Origin: JABMOV01 sp964344305
GTDB lineage: Bacteria > Fidelibacterota > Marinisomatia > Marinisomatales > JABMOV01
Length of the DNA stretch: 64,000 nucleotides
Direction of reading: 5' to 3'
Assembly (NCBI GenBank): GCA_964344305.1
Contig: CAYFMT010000004.1
Span: forward strand, 1 to 64,000
Position numbers and translations under genes: made by a program. The notes beneath the pieces were generated by a model that saw only the letters and a list, made by a program, of their open reading frames with translations, searched no databases and had not been told where the DNA came from. Position 1 is the first letter of the stretch; every line of letters begins with the position of its first letter. Of this stretch, positions 37,265-45,917 are shown piece by piece.

Positions 37265-38347
37265 TTAATACCCATGATAGATATATGTTTTTTGGGGATA
37301 CTCATCAAAATTTGACCAACCAGCTACGAATACACCTTCTTCATTTGCCCATACATTAACAATATTTTCAGGCAATATCCCGAGTTCTGAGTATTCATAC
37401 CAATCAGAACCATTGAAGTGATAAATCACTCCCCTATCTTCCTCGTATAAAGTACCTACAGCAAAAATATTTTCATCTGATGTACCATAAATATCCCATA
37501 TAATACATGTACACTCTAGAAATGATTCCCATTCAAAATCATTTAAAACACTAACACCACCCAAATCACCACCGCTGTATAACGTATTAGATGGACTTAA
37601 CCAGAGGACCCAATGGCTTTCTGTATAATAAGTATCTAACAATGACCAATCGTTCCCATCAAAATAAAATAGCAATTCGTTCCCTTGACTATCTAATAGT
37701 ATTGCATATGCTTCACCCGCTCTGTTTACTACTATATCATGAAATTGTGGGACGATTGTTAATGATGTATCGTATACCCATGGTTCTGGAACAGTATCAG
37801 AAACCCATAGTGAACCATTATAATTAAATAATGTGCCATATAATCCCCCAGTCCAATAGTTCTCCGCTCCATCTCCACTAATAGTTAATAGTGGGTGTCC
37901 AGGTGGTGTCTCTACTTCTAACCAATCGTTACCATCATAATTAATAATAACACCTTCTCTATTTACCACAGGTGGATCAAAGCTAATTGTATTTGTACGA
38001 GTACCGACAGCCCATATATCGGTTGAGGAAGATCCATCAATACCCTCTATCGTCACACTTCCATCTATATTCCCGCCAATGGCTTTATGTAATAATACAG
38101 GGTTCCAACTATTTCCATCAAAATGATACATTGTACCGGATAGATTTGAATTATGTCCAACTATATAAACATCTGTATTGCTACTACCCCACAACTGCTT
38201 TAAATAATTCTGGGGACTGTCAGGAAATGCGATAGTATCTATTGTCCATTGATACGATCTTGGACTTGTATCATCATCATGTCTATCTGGACAACCGAGG
38301 GACAACATTAAAGTGATAAAAGAAAAAAGAAGAGAAATGGGTTTCAC
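37265..38347 (-). CDS. Exported lipoprotein with repeated beta-propeller-like blades
   Basis: 360 residues with a lipobox LSLGC (Cys19). At least six degenerate repeats of the form W-x-SSNTDVYIVG ... YHFDGNSW run through the protein (IWAVG ... INYDGNDW, YWTGG ... FNYNGSLW, IFAVG ... YHFNGSDW), as in surface beta-propellers. I cannot name a family with confidence. Base composition is clearly richer in A and T than the neighbours. It has no operon partner. Function is unknown; a surface-attached binding protein is possible. Confidence 0.7.
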   Translation of the reverse strand: MKPISLLFSFITLMLSLGCPDRHDDDTSPRSYQWTIDTIAFPDSPQNYLKQLWGSSNTDVYIVGHNSNLSGTMYHFDGNSWNPVLLHKAIGGNIDGSVTIEGIDGSSSTDIWAVGTRTNTISFDPPVVNREGVIINYDGNDWLEVETPPGHPLLTISGDGAENYWTGGLYGTLFNYNGSLWVSDTVPEPWVYDTSLTIVPQFHDIVVNRAGEAYAILLDSQGNELLFYFDGNDWSLLDTYYTESHWVLWLSPSNTLYSGGDLGGVSVLNDFEWESFLECTCIIWDIYGTSDENIFAVGTLYEEDRGVIYHFNGSDWYEYSELGILPENIVNVWANEEGVFVAGWSNFDEYPQKTYIYHGY

Positions 38348-38622
38348 TTAGTACACCATTGATTATGTTTTAGATATCCTAGAAATAAATTTATAGAACC
38401 AAACAACCACGAATTCACATGCATTTCCATTAATTAATCTCTAAAAATAATCCCGTTATTTTCTAGCTTCTCAAAAACCTGGCGCTAGATTAAACTCCAT
38501 AAAAACAATTGTCAATACGTTTATATACGTATTTTAGGTGCTTAATTTCATTTTTTGATTATTATAAAACTCAGAAAAAGAAGATTATTCGTATTAATTC
38601 AATTAAATGAAATAAGTGCAAT
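38348..38622. other. AT-rich spacer with two inverted repeats, no gene seen
   Basis: About 275 bp of AT-rich sequence without a credible ORF. It contains TCTAGC at 38462-38467 paired with GCTAGA at 38484-38489, and AATACGT at 38514-38520 paired with ACGTATT at 38527-38533 (six-base spacer), the latter resembling a repressor operator. It should hold the promoter of the lipoprotein gene to its left, which reads away from it. Confidence 0.5.
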
Positions 38623-38647
38623 AAAAAGGGGCACAACTGAGCCCCTT
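38623..38647 (-). terminator. Intrinsic terminator after the HesB-like gene
   Basis: On the minus strand AAGGGGC pairs with GCCCCTT (7 bp, 8-base loop), followed by five T. It lies 3 nt after the TAG of the HesB-like frame, which supports that frame, including the part after its in-frame TGA, as a real transcription unit. Confidence 0.85.
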
Positions 38648-38650
38648 AAA

Positions 38651-38938
38651 CTAACAGCCGTAATCTGTTCCAATGATAAATCCTGTCCCCCAGACTGGAT
38701 CTGATTGAAAATCCAGCTTCGCATTCTTGGCAAACATGGCCAGGCTCTTTTCGTACACGACTGTCAAGCCATTGATATCAAGGATATCATCGTATTCTTT
38801 TTGCTCATCCAGAGCAATATCCAAACGGGGACCCCCTCATCCAAATCCATTGGTGAAGAGCCGCAATACTTTGCCCTTGTTTTGATCCTGACCGAGAATC
38901 TCGGACAGTTTTTCGTGGGCTTTTTGTGTTATGGTCAT
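38651..38938 (-). CDS. HesB/IscA-like protein with in-frame TGA: selenoprotein candidate
   Basis: Reading from the ATG at 38938, the frame stays open for 95 codons to TAG except for one TGA (38839-38837, codon 34). The translation before it ends LRLFTNGFG and after it resumes GGPRLDIALDE. In HesB/IscA-like proteins this site reads GGCGGP-LxLALDE, so the TGA stands exactly at the conserved Cys. A 6-bp hairpin with a five-base loop starts 19 nt after the TGA, matching bacterial SECIS geometry. The C terminus is short (GTGFIIGTDYGC) with one terminal Cys. It follows the YidD-like gene by 62 nt and ends at a strong terminator. The alternative is a point-mutated (TGC/TGT to TGA) or mis-sequenced Cys gene. 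Confidence 0.72.
38801..38817 (-). promoter_or_regulatory. Candidate bacterial SECIS hairpin
   Basis: On the minus strand TTGCTC pairs with GAGCAA (6 bp) around the loop TGGAT, with G at loop position 2. The loop begins 26 nt after the TGA, inside the 16-37 nt range used for bacterial SECIS prediction. A lower stem (GGATA with TATCC further downstream) could extend it. It would direct SelB-bound Sec-tRNA to the UGA. Confidence 0.6.
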
Positions 38939-39000
38939 AGGTTTCCTGTATTCACTTTTCAGCTTTGATGTCAGTGAATAACATTCGTTACACTAGATTT

Positions 39001-39648
39001 TTAGGGATGAATCCTGGATGGATAATACTTTGTGGTTCGATATGCCCCGTATATTTCTCCAGTATAGAGTATGACTGCTGTCAGGGTCAACACGGTTGAT
39101 CGAACTGACGAATCATATTGGTATGATTCCAGTGCCCTGTATCCCATAAGGGATGTGAACAATCCACTGAGAAACCCTTCGTAAATCCTACCATTGTAAA
39201 TGCGTCCCAAACCCGGTATCATTGCAGACAAAACAGCTGCCGTTAGTGGAGATTTGTTACCGTTGACTGGATCAATATGTATTGGATGAACAGGATCCAG
39301 CAGGTACCCGTTATCATCAAACTCCAAATCAGATTTTATATGATAGTGATAGGCTGCGGGGTTGCATCGCATGATGCGGTCTGATGTCAAAATGACTCCC
39401 GGTATGATTCCCTTCTCTCGAATGGTCTGTGCACCAAAGTTTGAACAACTTGGTGAGAATTGACAATTCAAGAATGCTGTATTGTATGAAATCCTCTGCC
39501 AGCCTGCGATAGGTAGGAAAATACTCTTTTTTACAATTGAAAGGTCTGGATCCATCAACAATGAATCAGCCGGGTATTTGGACTGCGCATCGAGAAATGT
39601 GAGTCCCAGAAGACATAAAATAACTTGCAGTGAATTCCAATTTTTCAT
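39001..39648 (-). CDS. Exported YidD-like protein with C-terminal membrane segments
   Basis: 215 residues from the ATG at 39648. A signal peptide (about 1-20) is followed by a recognisable YidD domain (GWQRISYNTAFLNCQFSPSC near 47-66, then RIMRCNPA), with the three conserved cysteines. A C-terminal part (about 130-205) has two or three hydrophobic segments starting SAMIPGLGRIYNG. Ordinary YidD is about 70-85 residues, cytoplasmic-membrane-associated and encoded near oxaA/rnpA; here it has a secretion signal and a membrane tail. The longer upstream frame is not needed. It is divergent from the next gene by only 19 bp. Confidence 0.7.
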   Translation of the reverse strand: MKNWNSLQVILCLLGLTFLDAQSKYPADSLLMDPDLSIVKKSIFLPIAGWQRISYNTAFLNCQFSPSCSNFGAQTIREKGIIPGVILTSDRIMRCNPAAYHYHIKSDLEFDDNGYLLDPVHPIHIDPVNGNKSPLTAAVLSAMIPGLGRIYNGRIYEGFLSGLFTSLMGYRALESYQYDSSVRSTVLTLTAVILYTGEIYGAYRTTKYYPSRIHP

Positions 39649-39667
39649 GATATTAAAAATACCTGAA

Positions 39668-40594
39668 ATGAAGATTTCATCCCAATTGGTTTTCCTGGTT
39701 CTCACTGGTTTTTCACTCTGCCAGGAATCGGATACGCTGTACATCCTTCACACTAACAATACGAATGGGGAGATAGAGAATTGTTACTGTCCCGATCATC
39801 CACTGGGATCCATAGAAAAACGTACCCGGTTTATCGACGATTTCCGTAAGAAATATCCCAATACCATCGTAGTGGATGCCGGTGATATGTGGGGCGTAAC
39901 AGCCCGATTACCGGAAAAAGACCATGTGGTGACAAAGTCTTACGGACTCATGAAGTATGATGCCATTCTGCCAGGCGACCAGGAATTGACACGTTTGGAT
40001 AGATTCAACGAACAAACCATCTCCGAGCTAAACTCTACGCTGGTCATCTCCAACCTGCTCTATCCAAAAATCCCGGGATCAACATTTTATAAGATCATGG
40101 AAGTGGGTGAGACCACCGTTGGTATCCTTGGAATCATGGGTCCAGGAGCTTTGAAGTATTACCCTGATGATGTCAAAGACCAGATTCACCTGAAACCACA
40201 GGAACTGGCCCTGGGTGAACTTATCCCTGAGGTCAGGCAAAAGGCGGATCTGGTTATTGTATTAAGCCACCAGGGATTCGACGCTGACGTTGAGCTGGCA
40301 ACCTCCCCATTAGATATTGATGTGATCATTGGTGCCCACAGTCAGACCAAACTGGATTCAGCCGTTATCATTAATGGTACTTTGATCAGCCAGGCAGGGA
40401 AAGATGGGTATTATGTTGGAGCAATAAAAATGGTGGTGGAAAATTCAGGAAACATATTAAAATCTGATGCATGGTTAGAGCCCATGACACTGGAAATGCC
40501 AGATGATCCCCGGGTCATGAATTTCATTTATGAGTTTGAGGAAAAAACGGGCGTGACCAATCGACGAAAAAAAGCGTATCTGCAAGGGGAGTAA
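39668..40594 (+). CDS. Exported 5'-nucleotidase-like metallophosphatase, degenerate metal site
   Basis: 308 residues from the ATG at 39668, with a signal peptide ending near SLCQ. The fold is that of UshA-type calcineurin-like phosphatases (LYILHTNNTNGEIENCYC, VVDAGDMWG, DVIIGAHSQT). However, the usual metal ligands are changed: the DxH of HTNDxHG reads NNTN, and GNHE reads GDQEL. A C-C pair in NCYCP recalls the EPCGC subfamily found in exported electron-transfer clusters. It may be a non-catalytic or differently metallated member. The stop overlaps the next ATG (TAATG). Confidence 0.65.
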   Translation: MKISSQLVFLVLTGFSLCQESDTLYILHTNNTNGEIENCYCPDHPLGSIEKRTRFIDDFRKKYPNTIVVDAGDMWGVTARLPEKDHVVTKSYGLMKYDAILPGDQELTRLDRFNEQTISELNSTLVISNLLYPKIPGSTFYKIMEVGETTVGILGIMGPGALKYYPDDVKDQIHLKPQELALGELIPEVRQKADLVIVLSHQGFDADVELATSPLDIDVIIGAHSQTKLDSAVIINGTLISQAGKDGYYVGAIKMVVENSGNILKSDAWLEPMTLEMPDDPRVMNFIYEFEEKTGVTNRRKKAYLQGE

Positions 40595-40884
40595 TGGAAC
40601 AATTAATCGAATTGCTTAAATCGAATCCGATCTATATGGGAATTGCCGTGGTGATCGCACTGGTGATTCTCTTTGGTTTTGTAAAGAAAATGTTCAAAAT
40701 GGTGCTGGTTCTGGCCGCCCTGCTTATAGTGTATATCGGTTACCTCATGTTTACAGGAAAAGAAGTGAGCGTGGATGCACTTCAGAAAGATTTGCAAAAA
40801 GCCACAGGAAAGATCACGGAAAAGGTAGGTGAGGCTACCGAAAGCGCCGTAAACGAAACCGTCAAAAAAGCGCTGAACAAATAG
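40594..40884 (+). CDS. Small membrane protein, function unknown
   Basis: 96 residues: two adjacent TM segments (about 13-29 and 33-50) followed by a charged amphipathic helix with Lys/Glu/Thr repeats (LQKATGKITEKVGEATESA). The tail resembles YtxH/LEA-like helices, but I cannot assign a family. It overlaps the metallophosphatase stop by one base and ends immediately next to the stop of the convergent transporter gene (40884/40885), with no terminator between. Confidence 0.6.
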   Translation: MEQLIELLKSNPIYMGIAVVIALVILFGFVKKMFKMVLVLAALLIVYIGYLMFTGKEVSVDALQKDLQKATGKITEKVGEATESAVNETVKKALNK

Positions 40885-43800
40885 TTAAATAACGTTTCTT
40901 AGTCTGCCCGTTAAAATCTTTAACAGACTTTTCATGATATTTGGATGCTGCTGCATCAGCTCACTAAAACTGTCCTGAGAGATTTGTAATATTATCCCAT
41001 CCGATGCTGCTGTAGCATCCGCCGACCTGGGCTCTTCATCCAGTAATGCCATTTCTCCAAGGCAATCCCATTTTGACAACGTTGCAATGACTTTTTCACC
41101 TTTGTGAATCCGGATATCTCCCTCGACAATGACAAACATGGAATCCCCAGAATCTCCTTCCTTGAACAGAACAGAATCTGCTTCTGTCTGAACTTCCTCA
41201 GAAATCTGGGCAATGGCTGAAATCACTTCTGCCGGTATATCCTTGAATAGCGGCACCGATTTCAACATAATGGTTTTCTCAAGCGTTGTAAACATGATTT
41301 TTGAAGGCGGGAAGTTACGCAAACTGTCCGGCAGATTTCCAATCCATCGATAGTTATCTGCATCAACCCGGTGAAGTAGCTCAGCATGAAGATGAGAAAC
41401 TGGGACACTGTCCCATCGAACAGGTCCCTTATAACTGTGTGTGCTATTCAATAGAAATTCAAGTGCTATAGCTGATTTCCATTGGGATTCACTATAAAGG
41501 AAATCTTCCATGTAGAAATATATATTTTTTGAAATAGATCGAAACAGTTTTTTCCCTGTCCGAACCCTTTCCTGAAGTGATCGATGTTCGATTAGGGGTG
41601 TAACGATCTCCCTTTCTTCCCTTGAGAAAATGGTTTCCATGAGATCCAACCCATAGGATACCTGCGCCGGATCATTTGATTTCAAGGATTTTATACACTG
41701 ATTGATGGGGACACCTGGACTATCCATAGCACCCAGTTTTATAAGGACCGGCATAATGGATGTTGCATCAGCATCCAGAGTGTCAATCAGGAGAGTCGTA
41801 TGGTTATAATTCCTTAAAAGGTACCTGAATTGGTGAAGCGAATAGTCTTTTTTTGCAAGAAATCGGATAGACGACTGCACATGTTTCAGTGTGGGTTTGG
41901 ATAATCGAGTGGATTCAGCCATGGTTAGCAACGCATCAGCTGCTGATTCATAAGTATCAATCCGTGACGGATTAAAAAATGATAATAGAAGTTGTTGGCT
42001 CCTGGGTGATGGAATGTTAGACAACGTGGAAATCATCCCATTTTTCATGGTCGTAGTCAAGTTAGGTTCTTCTGACATTTTCTGAATCGATGCCAGAATG
42101 AGATCATCCTTGAACCCTTCCAGTGAATTACGAGCAATACCACTCGTTTTGGGTGATCCCAGATTCTCGATGATAAATGGCAGGTAATCGTCCTGTGGTG
42201 ATTGCGTAGCCAGACTCATGGCGGCTATTCGAATCATGGATGTATCGTGCTGAAGAAACTGAATCAAACGTTCATCTGATAGGATACTCTCATCCAAAAT
42301 GGCATTATTGAGCCCCCTGGCAATGATATATGGGTCCTCATCAGAGATAGCATTCTGGATAATGGAGGAGGCCTGCTCACTTGACTCAGTTCCTATACGA
42401 ATAAGGGATCCGGCGGCTGAAATCCTCACTTCACTGGATTCATGATTCAACAACTGGGTGAGGGCAGAGATGGCTTGCTCACATTTACGTTTCCCACAAA
42501 TAGGAATGGCATCCAGAAACGGTTCTTTTACCAGTTCCACAATCACATCATCGTCAAACAGATCCCCGGCGTATTGAAGGATGGCTTTTCTCACGGGATT
42601 GGAGCCAGTAACCATAAGTGATTCAAGTGTCTCTTTCCAGTGCTTTGGTGGCAGGGATTGGATAAGCTCAAGGATGAACAATTGTTCATACACATCACCG
42701 GTCTTCAGGCTGGAATCAATAGTGTCTACCATAGCATGGTTGATGGACCCAATTTGGAGATCATCAAAATTCAATCGCCGGGCTGCAAGTGCTTCATTTA
42801 ATGTCTGGATATACCCTTTACGAATATAAAAGGCTGATCCCACCCAGAGAATTGAAGCGACGATCCCAATGATTGTTATCACCGCAATGGAAGCAGCCTT
42901 AATGATAAAGAAAGTTGCAAGACCGGTAAGACCATCCACGGTGGTTCTCAATGTGCCATCAATAAAGGGCTTACCGAACTGTTTACGCCATTTTTTTACT
43001 GGTATCCACAATAACTGAATGGTGGGTTGATGCAGGGTAAATGTAAATGTTTGTTCAGCAAATCTACCCATAAATGCTGAACTTAATGCAGGCTGGTAGA
43101 GAAAAAATGAAAAACCAATTATAAGAGAAAATGGTAGTATGAGCAGACCAGCCAGAATGCCAAGTATGGACAATAATCTTCCAGTAATAAACATCTGCAT
43201 CACCAGGGATGCAGCACCGGTAATAGCATAGAATTTTCCGAAGAATATAGCCAACGCATCAGCATTAGTCAGTGTAGATCCGGCGAAATACTTAAACTGG
43301 AAATCAACGATAGTGGTTGCAATACCAATCATAACAGTCATGAACGCCACGGATTTCAGATAGGGAGTAAACAGGGATTCCTTTTGGACTGATGCCAGTT
43401 TTTCCACATCAGGTTTGATATCTTTCCTGCGAGGAATCTTTTTTATGGAACGCGTTAACCCTATTGCAATGAGAATAAAAAGTATGGTGAGGTACAGGAT
43501 GGATTCAGAACCATATTCTGATATAAATGGCTGGAGCCACAATCCAATAATGATAAATGAGAGAGACCCTCCAGCGGCCAGAAGACCATACAGTCTTTTT
43601 GCCTGACGACTTGAGAAAAGTTCTCCGGCAAAACCCCATATCTGAAATGAGAGAATGGTCGCAACCACTTCCATCCACACGTAAAGAACAGGAATTAACC
43701 AATGGGTAAGAAACAGTTGAATGGCCATCAATGTTACTGCAGCAATACTGCCTGTGATGGCGATGGTGAAAAAGGGTCCCCGGGCTTTCAGGAGTCTTGA

Positions 43801-44010
43801 ATACAATGGGACAAACAGACCGACAGCAATGGCAGTTGCCACAAACATTAGCGGGAGCAGGGATACATCAAATTGATTAAGAAAAAACGTATCCCTCGCT
43901 GTTTTCCCTGTGATAGTGGCAGAAATAACAGAAAAGGAAAGGGCAAGGACAAGAAAGACGGGTTTCCCTTCACCCGGCCTTACCTGGATGATGCGTCTCA
44001 GGAATGACAT
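40885..44010 (-). CDS. Npt1/Npt2-like MFS transporter with HEAT repeats and cNMP domain
   Basis: 1041 residues in three parts. Residues 1-420 hold about 12 TM helices of the ATP/ADP-translocase (Npt) type, starting VRPGEGKPVFLVLALSF and GKTARDTFFLNQF. Residues about 430-870 are helical HEAT-like repeats (SSEVRISAAGSLIRIG). Residues about 905-1035 are a CAP-type cyclic nucleotide domain with GEMALLDEEPRSADATAA. Free-living bacteria carry such fusions, and the substrate is unknown. A membrane transporter gated by a cytosolic nucleotide sensor is the simple reading. It is the last gene of a minus-strand run from 47512. Confidence 0.82.
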   Translation of the reverse strand: MSFLRRIIQVRPGEGKPVFLVLALSFSVISATITGKTARDTFFLNQFDVSLLPLMFVATAIAVGLFVPLYSRLLKARGPFFTIAITGSIAAVTLMAIQLFLTHWLIPVLYVWMEVVATILSFQIWGFAGELFSSRQAKRLYGLLAAGGSLSFIIIGLWLQPFISEYGSESILYLTILFILIAIGLTRSIKKIPRRKDIKPDVEKLASVQKESLFTPYLKSVAFMTVMIGIATTIVDFQFKYFAGSTLTNADALAIFFGKFYAITGAASLVMQMFITGRLLSILGILAGLLILPFSLIIGFSFFLYQPALSSAFMGRFAEQTFTFTLHQPTIQLLWIPVKKWRKQFGKPFIDGTLRTTVDGLTGLATFFIIKAASIAVITIIGIVASILWVGSAFYIRKGYIQTLNEALAARRLNFDDLQIGSINHAMVDTIDSSLKTGDVYEQLFILELIQSLPPKHWKETLESLMVTGSNPVRKAILQYAGDLFDDDVIVELVKEPFLDAIPICGKRKCEQAISALTQLLNHESSEVRISAAGSLIRIGTESSEQASSIIQNAISDEDPYIIARGLNNAILDESILSDERLIQFLQHDTSMIRIAAMSLATQSPQDDYLPFIIENLGSPKTSGIARNSLEGFKDDLILASIQKMSEEPNLTTTMKNGMISTLSNIPSPRSQQLLLSFFNPSRIDTYESAADALLTMAESTRLSKPTLKHVQSSIRFLAKKDYSLHQFRYLLRNYNHTTLLIDTLDADATSIMPVLIKLGAMDSPGVPINQCIKSLKSNDPAQVSYGLDLMETIFSREEREIVTPLIEHRSLQERVRTGKKLFRSISKNIYFYMEDFLYSESQWKSAIALEFLLNSTHSYKGPVRWDSVPVSHLHAELLHRVDADNYRWIGNLPDSLRNFPPSKIMFTTLEKTIMLKSVPLFKDIPAEVISAIAQISEEVQTEADSVLFKEGDSGDSMFVIVEGDIRIHKGEKVIATLSKWDCLGEMALLDEEPRSADATAASDGIILQISQDSFSELMQQHPNIMKSLLKILTGRLRNVI

Positions 44011-44030
44011 CTGGCTATTTCAATCTCGGA

Positions 44031-44465
44031 CTATACAGGGAAATTTTCCAATGCAGTACCAAATGCAGCGATGATGAACACAATTGTAATAACAAATATG
44101 AAGAGCATAATAAAGAACCCTACACTTAAGGTAAAATAGAGTCGTAACTGGTCCATTCCTGTCAGGAGATATTCACCATGGTTTAATTCTACACTCTGTC
44201 TGACATGGGCTGATGCGGATGTCAATCTGGTCCCCAGGTAGATAAAAAAGAGGGTAAACCCCAGTATGGGGAATAACATGAGCATGTTGCCCTTGTAGGT
44301 GATCATTGAAATGAGGTTTATAACACCCCAGATTATGGTCAGTATGCCGAAAATATTGATCCATCGCGCAAATGTATTAAACCGTTGACGAACCTGGTTC
44401 GTGAGTGGAATCTCCATTACGTCTGGTTTATCCATGGTTTCTTCCTGTGTCATTGATTCACTCAT
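44031..44465 (-). CDS. Small integral membrane protein (DUF5362-like)
   Basis: 144 residues: an acidic N-terminal tail (about 1-30), then three TM segments (about 37-57, 62-82 and 113-137). The spacing and the STRL... middle loop recall DUF5362, but the match is weak by eye. It lies 12 nt after the PhoH gene and 20 nt before the Npt-like gene, all on the minus strand. Function unknown. Confidence 0.55.
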   Translation of the reverse strand: MSESMTQEETMDKPDVMEIPLTNQVRQRFNTFARWINIFGILTIIWGVINLISMITYKGNMLMLFPILGFTLFFIYLGTRLTSASAHVRQSVELNHGEYLLTGMDQLRLYFTLSVGFFIMLFIFVITIVFIIAAFGTALENFPV

Positions 44466-44477
44466 TTTAATAGTCTC

Positions 44478-45815
44478 TTATAATAGGTTGCTGGCTAATT
44501 CAGCCAATGGGGATCGTTCGCCTTTTTGCAGTGTGATGTGAGCATACACATCCTGTCCCATCATTCGATGGATGAGGTATGAAAGTCCATTTGACAGGCT
44601 GTCCAGATAGGGTTGATCAATTTGTTCAATGTCCCCGGTAAATATGATTTTTGTTCCTTCTCCAGCACGTGTGATGATGGTCTTGATTTCATGCGGTGTC
44701 AGGTTTTGTGCTTCATCAACGATAAAGTAAGCTTTTTGGAAGCTACGCCCACGAATATATGCCAACGGAGTTATGATCAATTTTTCAGATTCCACCATTT
44801 CATTGATCTTTTGAAATCTATCATCGTTTTCGCGGAACTGATGCTTGATAACATTCAGGTTATCGAATAACGGTTGCATATAAGGATCGATTTTGGATTT
44901 GATGTCACCGGGCAGGAATCCAATATCCCTATTACTCAATGGTACAATGGGCCTTGCCAGATATATCTGCCGGTAGTCTGATCTGCTTTCAAGTGCTCCT
45001 GCCAGCGCCAGGAGTGTTTTTCCCGTGCCGGCCTTCCCGGAAATGGTAACAAGAGGGATTCTTGGGTTTGTCAATGCCTTCAACGCAAAGGATTGTTCTG
45101 CATTTCGTGGTGTAATTCCATAGGCTGGTGATTTGTCTGTGCGGACATAATACCTGTCAAATGGGTCATAAGTTGCCAGGACAGATTTTTGTCCACTTTT
45201 CAGGATAAAGTTTTCATGAGGATTGGGATCTTCAATGATATCTACCGTATCCGCTTCAACCTGGTAAGGCTCTGTGTGCAATGAATCAATCACATTGTCT
45301 GGAACCCCCTCCATTAGGCGAATCCCACGGTAGATTTTTTCCATGCTCTCTACTTTGTCTGTGGTATAATCTTGGGCAAGGATTCCGACGGATTTTGCTT
45401 TCATCCGGAGATTCGTATCCTTGGAAACAAGAATAACTACGTCTTCACTGTCATACTGTTGGGACAGGTATAATGCACAGGATAAAATCCGATGATCAGG
45501 TGTATCCTTCTGGAAAACGTTGCTAATCTCCTCTTCAATTTCTCCATGGACTTCCACGCGCAATGATCCTCGACCATCGCCCAGAGGAACACCTTCATCA
45601 GAAAGAATATCCCCAGTTACCGCATCCATCTGGCGGAGAAATTCTCGAGCATGGAAGTTAACCATTTCATTCCCCCGCTTGAAATTATCAAGCTCTTCCA
45701 ACACGGTAATGGGGACAACAATATTGTTTTCCTCAAATTGATTCAAGCAGGAAGAATCATGGAGAATAACATTGGTATCAAGGACAAATAATTTTGGTTT
45801 ATTAGGTGGTGCCAC
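44478..45815 (-). CDS. PhoH-family ATPase with N-terminal PIN domain
   Basis: 445 residues. The PIN domain (about 8-145) has the acidic residues in FVLDTNVIL, VLEELDNFKRG and VSKDTNLRMKA. The PhoH ATPase has Walker A GKAGTGKT (near 263-270) and Walker B YFIVDEAQNL, then IIFTGDIEQID. PIN-PhoH proteins are RNA helicase/ribonuclease-like. The start is GTG at 45815. It sits between the split methionine synthase genes and a small membrane protein on the minus strand. Confidence 0.92.
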   Translation of the reverse strand: MAPPNKPKLFVLDTNVILHDSSCLNQFEENNIVVPITVLEELDNFKRGNEMVNFHAREFLRQMDAVTGDILSDEGVPLGDGRGSLRVEVHGEIEEEISNVFQKDTPDHRILSCALYLSQQYDSEDVVILVSKDTNLRMKAKSVGILAQDYTTDKVESMEKIYRGIRLMEGVPDNVIDSLHTEPYQVEADTVDIIEDPNPHENFILKSGQKSVLATYDPFDRYYVRTDKSPAYGITPRNAEQSFALKALTNPRIPLVTISGKAGTGKTLLALAGALESRSDYRQIYLARPIVPLSNRDIGFLPGDIKSKIDPYMQPLFDNLNVIKHQFRENDDRFQKINEMVESEKLIITPLAYIRGRSFQKAYFIVDEAQNLTPHEIKTIITRAGEGTKIIFTGDIEQIDQPYLDSLSNGLSYLIHRMMGQDVYAHITLQKGERSPLAELASNLL

Positions 45816-45917
45816 TTGGCGCTCCGAAGTTGGTTGAAAGTTTACCCATGGATGATTTGAATGAATTTACCGGATGCCTCAATGCATGACAAGCCTTTGA
45901 ACGATGAATGAATCATC

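Noticed and set aside
38462..38489. Transposon end or att site
   Set aside because: Only 6-bp arms, no transposase or integrase and no target duplication.
38837..38839. Simple pseudogene explanation for the TGA in the HesB-like gene
   Set aside because: Not excluded, but the exact Cys position, SECIS-like hairpin, intact downstream frame and terminator favour Sec decoding.
38705..38968. An 87-residue plus-strand frame over the HesB-like gene
   Set aside because: It is antisense to the HesB-like coding frame, resembles no family, and the terminator fits the minus-strand unit.
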